The notes beneath the pieces are model-generated. The model saw nothing but the letters and a program-made list of their open reading frames with translations, had not been told where the DNA came from and ran no database searches. Source: Bowmanella pacifica (GTDB lineage Bacteria > Pseudomonadota > Gammaproteobacteria > Enterobacterales > Alteromonadaceae). From it: a stretch of 64,000 nt of DNA. Positions 49,489 to 58,827 of this stretch are shown piece by piece; position 1 is the stretch's first letter; every line of letters starts with the position of its first letter. The translations under genes and the position numbers were made by a program. The DNA is taken from the NCBI RefSeq assembly GCF_014645355.1, contig NZ_BMLS01000004.1, positions 186,001-250,000 of the forward strand. Reading direction: 5' to 3'.

Positions 49489-50751
49489 TTGCTGAACTCA
49501 TTACGCACTAAGTTGACGTTATCCATGCTGATTACCAGCTTGGCAGCTATTAGTGTTATGGCACTTATTACCCCCTGGTTATTAGAACAGCGTTTTATCA
49601 GTGAAGCCAAGGATGTGCATTTCAAACGCTTTGTTCGCGCCATTGAAGAGTTTCGCCAGGAACATGGTGAATGGGGCGGCCCGCAATCAGCCCTGTTGAT
49701 AAATCAATACCTGACTACTCGCCAGCCACATTCGGCCTCTTCCCCCGGACGACGCCCACCTGTCCCCACCACGTCACTGGCAGACAACTTTCGCTTTGTA
49801 TTAGCCGATCAACAGGGCTATATCTTCCTGCCCTTTTTTGAGTTTGAGCTTGGTCAGCAACTGTCTGCCGAGCAGATAGAGCAAGCGTCACCACTCTTAT
49901 CCGGCGGTGAATTGGTTGGCTATGCCTTAAGCGGTGGAGAATTACCGCTTACCGAGCAGGATAAATCTTATTTAATGATTCAGAGTCGCAGCATGCTAAT
50001 TGGTGCGGCGGCGGGTTTAGCGGTCACCTTACTGCTCAGTCTGACCATGGGTAGCCAATTGGTTAAGCACATGCGGGCATTGACACGGGCTGCCATCGAA
50101 ATGAGTAAAGGCAACCTCAACCAGCGTGTACAGGTCGAGGGTAAGGACGAAGTGGCGCTGCTCGCCAGGGAGTTTAATCGTATGGCGCAAGAGCTGAGCA
50201 ACACCTATGCTGAGCTTAAAGCCTCTAACGAAACCATTAAGGCCCAGGCGGAAGCCCTGCAGGAACTATCCTTACGGGATGAGCTGACCGGTTTGCATAA
50301 CCGTCGTTACTTTAACCAGCAGTTTCGTATGCTTCATCACCAGGCTATCCGCTATCAGGATACGCTGGCATTGGCCCTGGGTGATATCGACAACTTCAAA
50401 CAGATTAATGACAGATTCTCACATCAAATTGGCGATGCCGTACTTAAACAGGTTGCCATCCTAATGCAGGATGAAATTCGTGACGCCGACATTCTGTGCC
50501 GTTACGGCGGTGAGGAATTCGTTATCCTAATGGCCCATACCGACAAACATCAGGCAGAAGGCCTGGTTGACCGGGTACGCGCTAAGGTCGAAGCCTGGCC
50601 ATGGGAAAAATTAGCCAAAGATCTGCAGGTAACTATTAGTTTTGGCATCAGTGACAAGCTCGACAGCGACCTGGGCCATAGCATGTTGGTAGAAGCCGAC
50701 AATCGTCTCTATCAGGCCAAGGATCTTGGTCGCAATCGTGTGTGTGTCTGA
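49489..50751 (+). CDS. HAMP-GGDEF diguanylate cyclase with periplasmic sensor
   Basis: A 420-residue membrane enzyme predicted to make cyclic di-GMP. Order: TM helix (about 8-29), periplasmic region of about 130 residues, second TM helix near residue 167-187, HAMP (QLVKHMRALTRAAIEMSKGN), short coiled coil and GGDEF domain (from LRDELTGLHNRRYFNQQF). The active-site loop reads RYGGEEFVIL, a GGEEF variant regarded as active in general. I start at TTG 49489, with AGGAG six bases upstream and a normal N-terminus; ORF from 49381 lacks support. What it senses is unknown. Confidence 0.88.
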   Translation: MLNSLRTKLTLSMLITSLAAISVMALITPWLLEQRFISEAKDVHFKRFVRAIEEFRQEHGEWGGPQSALLINQYLTTRQPHSASSPGRRPPVPTTSLADNFRFVLADQQGYIFLPFFEFELGQQLSAEQIEQASPLLSGGELVGYALSGGELPLTEQDKSYLMIQSRSMLIGAAAGLAVTLLLSLTMGSQLVKHMRALTRAAIEMSKGNLNQRVQVEGKDEVALLAREFNRMAQELSNTYAELKASNETIKAQAEALQELSLRDELTGLHNRRYFNQQFRMLHHQAIRYQDTLALALGDIDNFKQINDRFSHQIGDAVLKQVAILMQDEIRDADILCRYGGEEFVILMAHTDKHQAEGLVDRVRAKVEAWPWEKLAKDLQVTISFGISDKLDSDLGHSMLVEADNRLYQAKDLGRNRVCV

Positions 50752-51415
50752 CCAGTCAGGCTGTCGACTCTATCCCCTGGGCTTACTGGTCGCCCTGCTG
50801 CCACTATTGACGACCCATCTCTGTCTGCTACTCAACTTTAGTCAGGAGACTTTGGCTTGGTGCAACCCTTACTGGCTGGATTGTCACAGCATCAGTGCTA
50901 CCGGTCGTCAGGGTGTCGCTTATTTCGTTTTTAAGGGCGGTATGCTGCCTGCTATGTTACTGCTGGCTTTGTATTGGTGGTTAAATCAATATTGGCTACG
51001 CCACCATTTTACACACAAGGTTTTTGCAATTGGCTGGCTTGGAAGCTTGGCCAGCGTAGCGCTGAGTGTGTATACCCTGAGTCTTGGCCATGATGGCGAT
51101 ATCCCCTATCTGCTCAGACGCACCGGGGTTGTCACTTACCTTGGGTTGACCTTTATCTGCCAGCTTATATTGGCCGCTACGCTCTCTCAATCGCCCTTAA
51201 CCCGCAGCACTGGACGTCATTTGCTGACGCTCAGCACACTGACCTTATCGCTTGCCCTACTCTCACTTGCACTGGACGCAAGTATGGGCGAGGGGTATGA
51301 ACGCATAGAAAATGCGGTGGAATGGAGCTTAATTTTACTCCTCAACCTGCATGTATTGCTCAGTGTCAGGTTGTGGAAACGCCTGGGCGTGCGAATGACC
51401 TTACAGCACCAATAA
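50726..51415 (+). CDS. Multi-spanning membrane protein of unknown function
   Basis: About 229 residues with six predicted helices. Its start overlaps the end of the diguanylate cyclase gene; TTG 50726, GTG 50738 and GTG 50744 are all possible and none has an ideal ribosome-binding site. The pattern CNPYWLDCHSISATGRQG followed by FKGGMLPAMLLLALYWWLNQ resembles Frag1/DRAM/Sfk1-type proteins, a weak recognition. Translation is probably coupled to the cyclase. Confidence 0.6.
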   Translation: MVAIVCVSDQSGCRLYPLGLLVALLPLLTTHLCLLLNFSQETLAWCNPYWLDCHSISATGRQGVAYFVFKGGMLPAMLLLALYWWLNQYWLRHHFTHKVFAIGWLGSLASVALSVYTLSLGHDGDIPYLLRRTGVVTYLGLTFICQLILAATLSQSPLTRSTGRHLLTLSTLTLSLALLSLALDASMGEGYERIENAVEWSLILLLNLHVLLSVRLWKRLGVRMTLQHQ

Positions 51416-51440
51416 AAAAGGGCCCGCAGGCCCATTTTTA
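51414..51440. terminator. Bidirectional terminator before hslU
   Basis: GGGCC, loop CGCA, GGCCC with A-rich and T-rich flanks, between the plus-strand membrane protein and the minus-strand hslU. The T run overlaps the hslU stop codon. Confidence 0.75.
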
Positions 51441-52766
51441 CAAGATAAAACGACTTAAGTCTTCGTCTTCCACCAGGCTGTCCAGGTGGCCTTTCACATA
51501 GTCAGCGTCGATAAGCAGCTTTTCACCCTGCTTCTCCGAGGCGGAGAACGAGATCTCCTCCATCAGTTTTTCCATGACCGTATGCAAACGTCGTGCACCG
51601 ATATTCTCGGTACGTTCATTCACTTGCCAGGCAGCCTGGGCAATACGCTCGATACCATCCTGGGTAAATGCTACATCGACGCCCTCGGTGCGCATCAGCT
51701 CAACATATTGTTCGGTCAGCGAGGCATTGGGCTCAGTCAGAATGCGGATAAAGTCATTGGCTGTCAGTGCACTCAGTTCCACCCGGATGGGTAAACGGCC
51801 TTGTAATTCGGGGATCAAATCAGAAGGCTTGGCCATCTGAAATGCGCCGGAAGCAATAAACAAAATATGGTCGGTTTTCACCATACCGTGTTTAGTGCTC
51901 ACCGTAGAACCTTCCACCAACGGCAGCAAATCACGCTGAACCCCCTCGCGGGACACGTCTGCGCCATTGGTATTTTCACGTTTGCAGATCTTGTCTATCT
52001 CATCGATAAACACGATGCCATGCTGCTCAACGTTGAACAGGGCCTTTTCTTTCAGGTCTTCCTGGTTTACCAGACGGGCCGCTTCTTCTTCAATCAACAG
52101 CTTAAAGGCTTCTTTCACCTTCAGCTTCTTCTTCTTTTTCTGCGTGCCGGACAGGTTCTGGAACATGCTCTGCAGTTGGTTGGTCATTTCTTCCATACCT
52201 GGCGGCGCCATAATTTCCACGCCCATTTGCGGCAAAGCGACATCCACATCAATCTCTTTGTCGTCTAGCTGACCTTCGCGCAATTTCTTACGAAACGCCT
52301 GGCGGGTACCTTTGTCCTGGCCTTCTTCGCGCTCTCCCCAGGCATTCTCGGGACGCGGCAACAGGGCGTCCAGAATCCGCTCTTCGGCCGCTTCTTCGGC
52401 ACGATAACGAACCTTGGTCATTTCCTGTTCTTTGGTCATTTTCACAGAAATATCTGCCAGGTCGCGAATAATCGCTTCCACTTCCTTACCGACGTAGCCC
52501 ACCTCGGTAAACTTAGTGGCTTCAACCTTAATGAAGGGGGCGTTGGCCAGTTTTGCCAGGCGGCGAGCAATCTCGGTTTTCCCCACACCAGTGGGGCCTA
52601 TCATCAGGATATTCTTAGGCGTAACTTCATGGCGCAACTCTTCATTAAGCTGCATGCGACGCCAGCGGTTACGCAATGCGATAGCAACTGCACGCTTAGC
52701 GCCTTGCTGGCCAATAATATGACGGTCCAATTCATGGACAATTTCTCTGGGGGTCATTTCCGACAT
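51438..52766 (-). CDS. hslU: HslU ATPase subunit of the HslUV protease
   Basis: HslU is the AAA+ unfoldase that feeds substrates into the HslV peptidase. The 442-residue length is typical. Walker A is [16 protein letters not shown], the pore loop is in the [10 protein letters not shown] region, Walker B in [16 protein letters not shown], and the I-domain lies about residues 110-240. The C-terminal EDLSRFIL docks into HslV. It follows hslV on the same strand with 87 bases between; both are probably driven by the heat-shock promoter upstream of hslV. Confidence 0.98.
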   Translation of the reverse strand: MSEMTPREIVHELDRHIIGQQGAKRAVAIALRNRWRRMQLNEELRHEVTPKNILMIGPTGVGKTEIARRLAKLANAPFIKVEATKFTEVGYVGKEVEAIIRDLADISVKMTKEQEMTKVRYRAEEAAEERILDALLPRPENAWGEREEGQDKGTRQAFRKKLREGQLDDKEIDVDVALPQMGVEIMAPPGMEEMTNQLQSMFQNLSGTQKKKKKLKVKEAFKLLIEEEAARLVNQEDLKEKALFNVEQHGIVFIDEIDKICKRENTNGADVSREGVQRDLLPLVEGSTVSTKHGMVKTDHILFIASGAFQMAKPSDLIPELQGRLPIRVELSALTANDFIRILTEPNASLTEQYVELMRTEGVDVAFTQDGIERIAQAAWQVNERTENIGARRLHTVMEKLMEEISFSASEKQGEKLLIDADYVKGHLDSLVEDEDLSRFIL

Positions 52767-52853
52767 GGATAAACCTTTTTCAATCTAAATCGTTTCTTGC
52801 GCCACGCTGGCGCGGAAGCATAAAGCCCAGCTATCCAGGCTTTTACGCTGCTA

Positions 52854-53378
52854 TCAGTAATCTAATTGCTCGACGGTGTGATTTTGGTTTGTGAACACAC
52901 AAATATCACCGGCAATGGTCAAACTGTTCTCTGCTATTTCACGGGCACTTAATTCGGTATTTTGCAGTAAGGCAGTGGCGGCAGCTTGCGCAAAGGGGCC
53001 ACCCGAACCTATGGCAATCAAATCCATCTCGGGCTGCAATACATCGCCATTACCGGTAATGATCAGAGAAGCCGTTTCATCGGCCACCGCCAATAACGCT
53101 TCCAGTTTTCGCAGCATTCGATCGGTGCGCCAGTCTTTCGCCAGCTCCACGGCGGCTCGCATCAAATGCCCTTGATGTATCTCCAATTTGGACTCAAATC
53201 GCTCAAACAGGGTAAACGCATCAGCAGTGCCACCGGCAAATCCAGCCAGTACTTTATTCTGATAAAGACGACGCACTTTGCGGGCATTTCCCTTCATTAC
53301 GGTATTGCCCAGAGACACCTGACCATCCCCGGCGATCACCACTTGGTTGTTGCGTCTTACTGAAACTATCGTAGTCAC
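52854..53378 (-). CDS. hslV: HslV peptidase subunit
   Basis: HslV is the proteolytic core of HslUV, an N-terminal threonine hydrolase. Starting at GTG, the protein reads [20 protein letters not shown], with Thr2 as nucleophile after Met removal; AAGGAG lies five bases upstream. [37 protein letters not shown] and [19 protein letters not shown] match E. coli HslV. Length 174. Confidence 0.97.
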   Translation of the reverse strand: MTTIVSVRRNNQVVIAGDGQVSLGNTVMKGNARKVRRLYQNKVLAGFAGGTADAFTLFERFESKLEIHQGHLMRAAVELAKDWRTDRMLRKLEALLAVADETASLIITGNGDVLQPEMDLIAIGSGGPFAQAAATALLQNTELSAREIAENSLTIAGDICVFTNQNHTVEQLDY

Positions 53379-53435
53379 TCGGACTCCTTAAGAATGTCTA
53401 TCTGCCTGTCGGCCGATTCTATGAGATTAGTCAGT

Positions 53436-53463
53436 ATTTGGGGGTAAGCCGGAAATTTTCAAG
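53436..53463 (-). promoter_or_regulatory. Heat-shock (sigma-32) promoter of hslVU
   Basis: On the minus strand CTTGAAA, 13 bases, then CCCCAAAT. This matches the sigma-32 consensus CTTGAAA-N13-17-CCCCATNT, with one mismatch in the -10 element. It is about 60 bases upstream of the hslV start, as expected for this operon. Confidence 0.75.
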
Positions 53464-53565
53464 TGAGGTTCGGGTCATGCCGACAATTGCTCCGTCAATT
53501 GAATTCCTTGACCCTCCCTGCCCGCTTGCTTATAAATAGCGTTCGGTTTCCAAACCAACAGAACC

Positions 53566-54468
53566 ATGTCTGCAAAGCACCCCATTATCGCCATTACCGG
53601 TTCGTCCGGTGCCGGCACCACCACAACCACTAACGCTATACGTCATATTTTTCGCAACCTGGGGCTCAATGCTGCATTGGTTGAGGGGGATAGCTTTCAC
53701 CGTTATACCCGGCCAGAAATGGAAGTCGAAATCCGTAAAGCCCAGGAACAAGGGCGCCATATCAGCTATTTCGGCCCCCGAGCCAATGACTTTGTGTTAC
53801 TGGAGAGTTTGTTTAAAGAGTACGGTGAAACCGGCACAGGTAAATATCGTCATTATCTGCATAGCTTTGATGATGCGGTACCCTTTAATCAAATGCCCGG
53901 CACTTTTACGCCCTGGCAGGATCTCCCGAGAAGCACTGATTTACTCTTCTATGAAGGCTTGCATGGTGGCGTAGTTACGGAAGAGGCCGATGCCGCCAAA
54001 CATGTTGATCTGCTGGTTGGCATGGTGCCCATCGTTAACCTGGAATGGATACAAAAAATTGTCAGAGACACGACTGACAGGGGCCACTCCCGTGAAGCGG
54101 TCATGAGTAGCATAGTGCGCAGCATGGATGATTATTTCCAGTATATTACCCCGCAGTTTTCCCGCACCCATGTCAATTTCCAACGTGTTCCCACGGTAGA
54201 TACCTCTAACCCGTTCAGCGCCAGAGAAATTCCATCTCATGATGAAAGCTATGTAGTGGTGCGTTTTCGCCGCGAAATGAAAAACGTTAATTACCCCTAC
54301 TTATTGCAAATGATCGACGGTGCATTTATGTCCAGAATCAATACCATAGTGGTACCTGGCGGTAAGATGGGGCTGGCCATGGAGCTGATACTCTCACCAC
54401 TGATTGAGGAATTAATGGATAAGAAACGCCGGGCCAGCTTTCAAATGGATTGGGTCGCGGAGAAATAA
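53566..54468 (+). CDS. prkB: Phosphoribulokinase-like PrkB
   Basis: A 300-residue P-loop kinase closely similar to E. coli PrkB (YhfV). The P-loop region reads AITGSSGAGTTTTTNA, as in phosphoribulokinases of this type, and EGDSFHRYTRPEMEVEIRKA, YFGPRANDF, LFYEGLHGGVV and RDTTDRGHSREAV are further matches. No RuBisCO gene is seen, so it probably has a non-Calvin function, as in enterobacteria. The ATG closely follows the hslV promoter region and is divergent from hslV. The prkB/osmC-like pair matches the E. coli prkB-yhfA order. Confidence 0.93.
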   Translation: MSAKHPIIAITGSSGAGTTTTTNAIRHIFRNLGLNAALVEGDSFHRYTRPEMEVEIRKAQEQGRHISYFGPRANDFVLLESLFKEYGETGTGKYRHYLHSFDDAVPFNQMPGTFTPWQDLPRSTDLLFYEGLHGGVVTEEADAAKHVDLLVGMVPIVNLEWIQKIVRDTTDRGHSREAVMSSIVRSMDDYFQYITPQFSRTHVNFQRVPTVDTSNPFSAREIPSHDESYVVVRFRREMKNVNYPYLLQMIDGAFMSRINTIVVPGGKMGLAMELILSPLIEELMDKKRRASFQMDWVAEK

Positions 54469-54476
54469 ACCCAACG

Positions 54477-54504
54477 GCAGATGCAAAGGCTTTTGCATCT
54501 GCCC
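54477..54504. terminator. Hairpin between prkB and the OsmC gene
   Basis: GGCAGATGCAAA, loop GGCT, TTTGCATCTGCC: a 12-base perfect stem between convergent genes. A T tract is lacking on both sides, so it may act as a weak terminator. Confidence 0.55.
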
Positions 54505-54510
54505 TGCAAC

Positions 54511-54918
54511 TCAGAATTCGGCTTCCACCACCTCAAAACTGTGACCAACTTCAACAGATTTGCCCAACATAATGGAAACTGAGCAGTATTTTTCTGCTGA
54601 CAGATTTACCGCCCGTTCCACATGTTTTTCACTCACGCCCTGCCCACTCACAACAAAGTGCAGATGTAGCTTAGTAAATACCGCTGGCACAGCATCGGCA
54701 CGCTCTGCGCTGAGCTTCACCTCGACACCAGAAACTTTTTGTTTGGCTTTTTTAAGGATACTAACCACATCCACAGATGCGCAGCTACCAGCTGCCATCA
54801 TCACCATTTCCATCGGTGTGGCGGCAGTCTGCTTATCGCCATCCATCACTACGGCGTGACCGCTGTCAGAAGTACCGATAAAACGGTAACCATCCAGCCA
54901 TTTTACTGATGCTTGCAT
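54511..54918 (-). CDS. OsmC-family protein (YhfA-like)
   Basis: A 135-residue OsmC/Ohr-fold protein of the YhfA branch. One conserved Cys lies in AAGSCASVDVVSILKKA and the second region is SAEKYCSVSIMLGKSVEVGHSF; the reactive-cysteine pattern suggests a peroxide-related role, though YhfA's activity is not established. In E. coli yhfA lies between prkB and crp; here crp is not in the window. Confidence 0.87.
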   Translation of the reverse strand: MQASVKWLDGYRFIGTSDSGHAVVMDGDKQTAATPMEMVMMAAGSCASVDVVSILKKAKQKVSGVEVKLSAERADAVPAVFTKLHLHFVVSGQGVSEKHVERAVNLSAEKYCSVSIMLGKSVEVGHSFEVVEAEF

Positions 54919-55164
54919 GTTTTACTCCCAGTTCGCCGCCTTCGCAGATACGGCTTATATTGTCGTCGCACTATTTTGCCTAAAGCCACCAGCTAACGCC
55001 AGTAAGCTGCACTCCACAAACTTTGTAACAACTGCCCTGAAGGACAGGCAAGCTTTTAATTTATTTATGCTTTACCTTATAGTAACAGTTACTACGCTAG
55101 GTTGGTTACGCCCTGTTCAAGTGCGCCTTACCAGCCGGGTCGTCTTGTTTAGGTGAAGAGAATA

Positions 55165-55893
55165 ATGGGACAGGAAACACCAAAGGTTCTGGTAGTCGAT
55201 GATGATATGCGCTTGCGCAGTCTGTTAGAGCGCTATTTGGTAGAACAAAGCTACCAGGTCAGAACTGCCGCCAATGCCGAACAAATGGACCGCCTCCTGG
55301 AACGGGAGAACTTCCACTTAATGGTGCTGGATTTGATGCTGCCCGGTGAAGACGGCTTGTCTATTTGCCGGCGCTTAAGGCAGAAGGAAAACGAAATTCC
55401 CATTATTATGCTGACCGCCAAAGGCGATGAAGTGGATCGTATTATTGGCCTGGAAATGGGAGCCGATGATTACCTGCCAAAGCCCTTTAATCCGCGTGAA
55501 CTCTTAGCGCGCATCAAAGCCGTATTACGACGCCGCACCACAGAAGCACCTGGCGCCCCTTCGCAAGAAGAACAAATAGTTATTTTTGGTAAATACCAAC
55601 TTAATCTGGCAACTCGGGAAATGACCGCCGATGGTCAGCCTATGACCTTAACCAGCGGCGAGTTTGCCGTGCTGAAATCCTTGGTTACCCACCCCAGAAC
55701 TCCCCTGTCCCGCGACAAGCTGATGAACTTGGCTCGCGGACGTGATTACAGTGCCCTGGAGCGCAGTATTGATGTGCAAGTCTCCCGATTACGTCGCATG
55801 CTTGAAGAAGACCCGGCTAACCCACGTTATATACAAACCGTATGGGGCTTGGGCTACGTTTTCGTACCCGATGGCGAGAAGAAGAATAATTAG
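55165..55893 (+). CDS. ompR: Response regulator OmpR
   Basis: OmpR responds to osmolarity and acid via EnvZ and controls porin genes in enterobacteria. The 242-residue protein has a receiver domain (Asp in HLMVLDLMLPGEDGLS) and a winged-helix DNA-binding domain (LTSGEFAVLKSLVTHPRTPLSRDKL, ALERSIDVQVSRLRRML, YIQTVWGLGYVFVPD). ATG at 55165 (MGQETPKVLV) matches family starts; a GTG 12 bases earlier is also in frame. envZ starts 20 bases downstream. Confidence 0.95.
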   Translation: MGQETPKVLVVDDDMRLRSLLERYLVEQSYQVRTAANAEQMDRLLERENFHLMVLDLMLPGEDGLSICRRLRQKENEIPIIMLTAKGDEVDRIIGLEMGADDYLPKPFNPRELLARIKAVLRRRTTEAPGAPSQEEQIVIFGKYQLNLATREMTADGQPMTLTSGEFAVLKSLVTHPRTPLSRDKLMNLARGRDYSALERSIDVQVSRLRRMLEEDPANPRYIQTVWGLGYVFVPDGEKKNN

Positions 55894-55913
55894 TCTGACT
55901 AATTAGAATCATT

Positions 55914-57230
55914 ATGCGCCTGCTGCCTAAAAGCGCCTTTGGCCAGACAGTCTTATTAATTGGTTTATTGTTACTGATAAACCAGGTGGTCTCGTACCTG
56001 TCTGTCACTTATTACTTTATCCGCCCCACTTACCAGCAGATCAATCATTTGCTGGCCAATCAGGTAAATGTGATTTTTCTGGAAGGCCTGGATCACCAGG
56101 ATCCTAAACTGCATGAGAAATTCTTCGAAGCCACAGGCATTCAAATCCTGTCTGAGGCTGAGGCACGTAAACAAGGTTTAGATCAGGCCAGGCACTATTC
56201 GTCATTATCTCGGCAGATGTCGACCCGACTTGGCGGCAGTGCCGATGTACGTATTACCCCTGGTGCCCCTTATCTGTTCTGGGTTAATCCTCCGCAAGAC
56301 CGCAACTTATGGATAACCATTCCCATGCAAGGGCTGGGAGAAACCGATATCTCGCCACTGACCATTTACTTGATGGTTATTGGGGTACTGAGTGTCGCCG
56401 GCGGCTGGCTGTTTGTCAGGCGTTTAAACAAACCCTTGCAAGCGTTGCAGCAGGCAGCGCTAGCCGTGGCCAGAGGTAATTTCCCTCCCCCCTTGAAGGA
56501 GGAAGGGTCGAGCGAAATCATGGCGGTAACCCGGGCATTTAACCAAATGTCCAGAGGTATAAAGCAATTGGAAGATGACCGGGCCTTGCTAACCGCCGGT
56601 ATTTCCCATGATTTACGCACCCCGCTGACCCGCATCAGACTGGCAACCGAGATGCTGCCGGACGAACAAGCCTGGGTGAGAGACGGTATTAACCACGACA
56701 TTGAAGATATGAACGATATTATCGATCAGTTCATCAACTATGTGCGTCAGGATCGCCAGGAAAAGTTGGAGCGAGTCAATCTGAACAGCTTGATCGATGA
56801 TGTTGTGCGGGTCAGAAATATCGAGGAAAATCATCAAATTGATCTTAACCTGGCGGAATTGCCCGACCTGCAACTACGTAAGGTTGCGATTAAGCGGGTA
56901 CTGGACAACCTGATTGAAAATGCCTTTCGCTATGGCAGCCGGCACATTGAAATCAGCTCCGCCTACGATAAAAAACGCAAGACCGTCAGCTTTAGCGTGC
57001 GTGACCAGGGGCCGGGCATTCCAGAAGATCAAATCGAAAACCTGTTTCAACCCTTCACGCAAGGGGATAAGGCGCGCGGCAGCCTCGGCTCGGGCCTGGG
57101 ACTGGCCATTATCAAACGTATCGTTGACATGCACCTTGGCAGTATCAGTCTGACCAATCATCCTCAGGGTGGATTGGTGGCCAGAGTAGTATTGCCCTGT
57201 AAACTTGAAAACGCGGCTAAGCACCGCTGA
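55914..57230 (+). CDS. envZ: Sensor histidine kinase EnvZ
   Basis: EnvZ phosphorylates and dephosphorylates OmpR. The 438-residue protein has two membrane helices (about 12-38 and 147-165) around a periplasmic domain, then HAMP ([20 protein letters not shown]), DHp with His in [20 protein letters not shown], and a catalytic domain ([49 protein letters not shown]). It forms an operon with ompR. Confidence 0.95.
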   Translation: MRLLPKSAFGQTVLLIGLLLLINQVVSYLSVTYYFIRPTYQQINHLLANQVNVIFLEGLDHQDPKLHEKFFEATGIQILSEAEARKQGLDQARHYSSLSRQMSTRLGGSADVRITPGAPYLFWVNPPQDRNLWITIPMQGLGETDISPLTIYLMVIGVLSVAGGWLFVRRLNKPLQALQQAALAVARGNFPPPLKEEGSSEIMAVTRAFNQMSRGIKQLEDDRALLTAGISHDLRTPLTRIRLATEMLPDEQAWVRDGINHDIEDMNDIIDQFINYVRQDRQEKLERVNLNSLIDDVVRVRNIEENHQIDLNLAELPDLQLRKVAIKRVLDNLIENAFRYGSRHIEISSAYDKKRKTVSFSVRDQGPGIPEDQIENLFQPFTQGDKARGSLGSGLGLAIIKRIVDMHLGSISLTNHPQGGLVARVVLPCKLENAAKHR

Positions 57231-57378
57231 TTCATCAGCAAAAAATTTATTTACAATTTTTTCACCACACCAGGCACCGTTAACCCCCTTGTCAATTGCT
57301 AGGCCATTTTTAGCTGGTTATAGTGGTTGCGCACCAGCCACATCGGTGTGACAACAACAACTACAGCAAGGAATTACC

Positions 57379-58827
57379 ATGTCATACAAAGTCGTCGCAC
57401 TGGCTGCGGCATTGACGATGCTCGGCTGCAGCCCCAAGCCGGCCGATACCGGCACCGAGGCGCTGGCAGATAAACTGGCCAAACAAGCTCCTGAAGCGTC
57501 CAGCCCGGTCAGTTTCAAGGTGCCGGTTCACTACAGCACGCTAGATAACGGCCTGAAAGTGGTCATCTCACCCGATGATACGGCCCCCATCGCCACCGTC
57601 GGGGTGTACTACAACATAGGTTTTCGTATCGAGCCCAAGGACAGAACGGGTTTTGCCCACCTGTTCGAACATATGATGTTTCAGGGTTCTGAAAACCTCG
57701 GCAAAATGGAATTTATCAGTCTGGTGCAAAACAACGGCGGTGTATTGAACGGCTCCACCCGCTTTGACTACACCAACTACTTCGAAATCGTGCCAGCGCA
57801 CAAAGTGGAGACCATGTTGTGGGCGGAGGCCGATCGCATGAAAGGTCTGGCCATCACTCAGGAGAATCTGACCAACCAGCAAGGGGTGGTCAAGAACGAA
57901 GTAAAAGTAAATGTACTGAATCAACCTTATGGGGGATTCCCTTGGTTGGATATGCCGCAGTACGCCTTTAATAACTGGTACAACGCCCATAATTTCTACG
58001 GTGACCTGGCCGATCTTGATGCCGCCACCCTGGAAGATGTGCAGGCTTTTTTCGATATGTATTACGCGCCCAATAACGCAGTGGTTGTGGTCGTGGGTGA
58101 CGTGAACGTGGAAGAAACCTTGGCTATGGTCACCAAATACTTTGGTGACTTACCCGCCGCCGAGCTGGCAGCCCAGCCTGACCTGACCGAACTGCGCCAG
58201 GAGCAAGAAAAACGCTTTAACAAGTTTGACCGCCTGGCGCCAAAACCCGCCTTTGCCTTTGCTTACAAAATGCCGCCTCGTAATACCCCTGAGTACTATG
58301 CGATGGGCATCATTGACCAGCTACTGGTGCAGGGCGATGACAGTTTGTTGCATCAGGAACTGGTTAAAGACAAACAACTGACCGGCGATGTAGGCGGCGG
58401 CATCAACTACCTGCTCGGTAATATGTTCAACTACAACGGGCCCATGCTGTGGATGAGCTCCTTTACTCACGACGAGCAGCACAGTGAAAAGGAACTGGTC
58501 GCGGCAGTTGACGCTGTTATTGCCAGACTGGCCGAGCAGCCTATCGATGAAAAAGATGTGCAGCGGGCACTGGTGAAACTGCGCTCGGATTTGTTCGACA
58601 ACATCGACGGTTTTTACGGCTTCGGTAAGCTGGATTTGCTCGCTAGCTTTGCGCTGTTTGACAACAACCCAGCCCGAATCAACGAACTGGAAGCGAATTT
58701 CAAAGCTGTCACACCAGAGCTGATCAAGGCGACGGTTAAGGAATATCTACGTCCGGGAAACCGCACCATCCTTACCCTGACTCCGGGTGAAGAGCCAGCC
58801 CAAACGCAGCAAGGAGAACAACAATGA
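57379..58827 (+). CDS. M16 zinc metallopeptidase, lipoprotein, active-type
   Basis: A 482-residue pitrilysin-family peptidase. The N-terminus has a lipobox (ALTMLGCSPKP, Cys about 17), so it is anchored in the periplasm. The inverted zinc motif is intact: FAHLFEHMMFQGSENLG (HxxEH) and the distal Glu in NLTNQQGVVKNEVKVN. The C-terminal repeat domain (VVGDVNVEETLAMVTKYFGD, FNNNPARINE-like end) is present. It overlaps the next gene (ATGA), and the pair is probably a heterodimer with one active and one inactive half, as known for other M16B pairs. Substrate unknown; oligopeptides are likely. Confidence 0.92.
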   Translation: MSYKVVALAAALTMLGCSPKPADTGTEALADKLAKQAPEASSPVSFKVPVHYSTLDNGLKVVISPDDTAPIATVGVYYNIGFRIEPKDRTGFAHLFEHMMFQGSENLGKMEFISLVQNNGGVLNGSTRFDYTNYFEIVPAHKVETMLWAEADRMKGLAITQENLTNQQGVVKNEVKVNVLNQPYGGFPWLDMPQYAFNNWYNAHNFYGDLADLDAATLEDVQAFFDMYYAPNNAVVVVVGDVNVEETLAMVTKYFGDLPAAELAAQPDLTELRQEQEKRFNKFDRLAPKPAFAFAYKMPPRNTPEYYAMGIIDQLLVQGDDSLLHQELVKDKQLTGDVGGGINYLLGNMFNYNGPMLWMSSFTHDEQHSEKELVAAVDAVIARLAEQPIDEKDVQRALVKLRSDLFDNIDGFYGFGKLDLLASFALFDNNPARINELEANFKAVTPELIKATVKEYLRPGNRTILTLTPGEEPAQTQQGEQQ

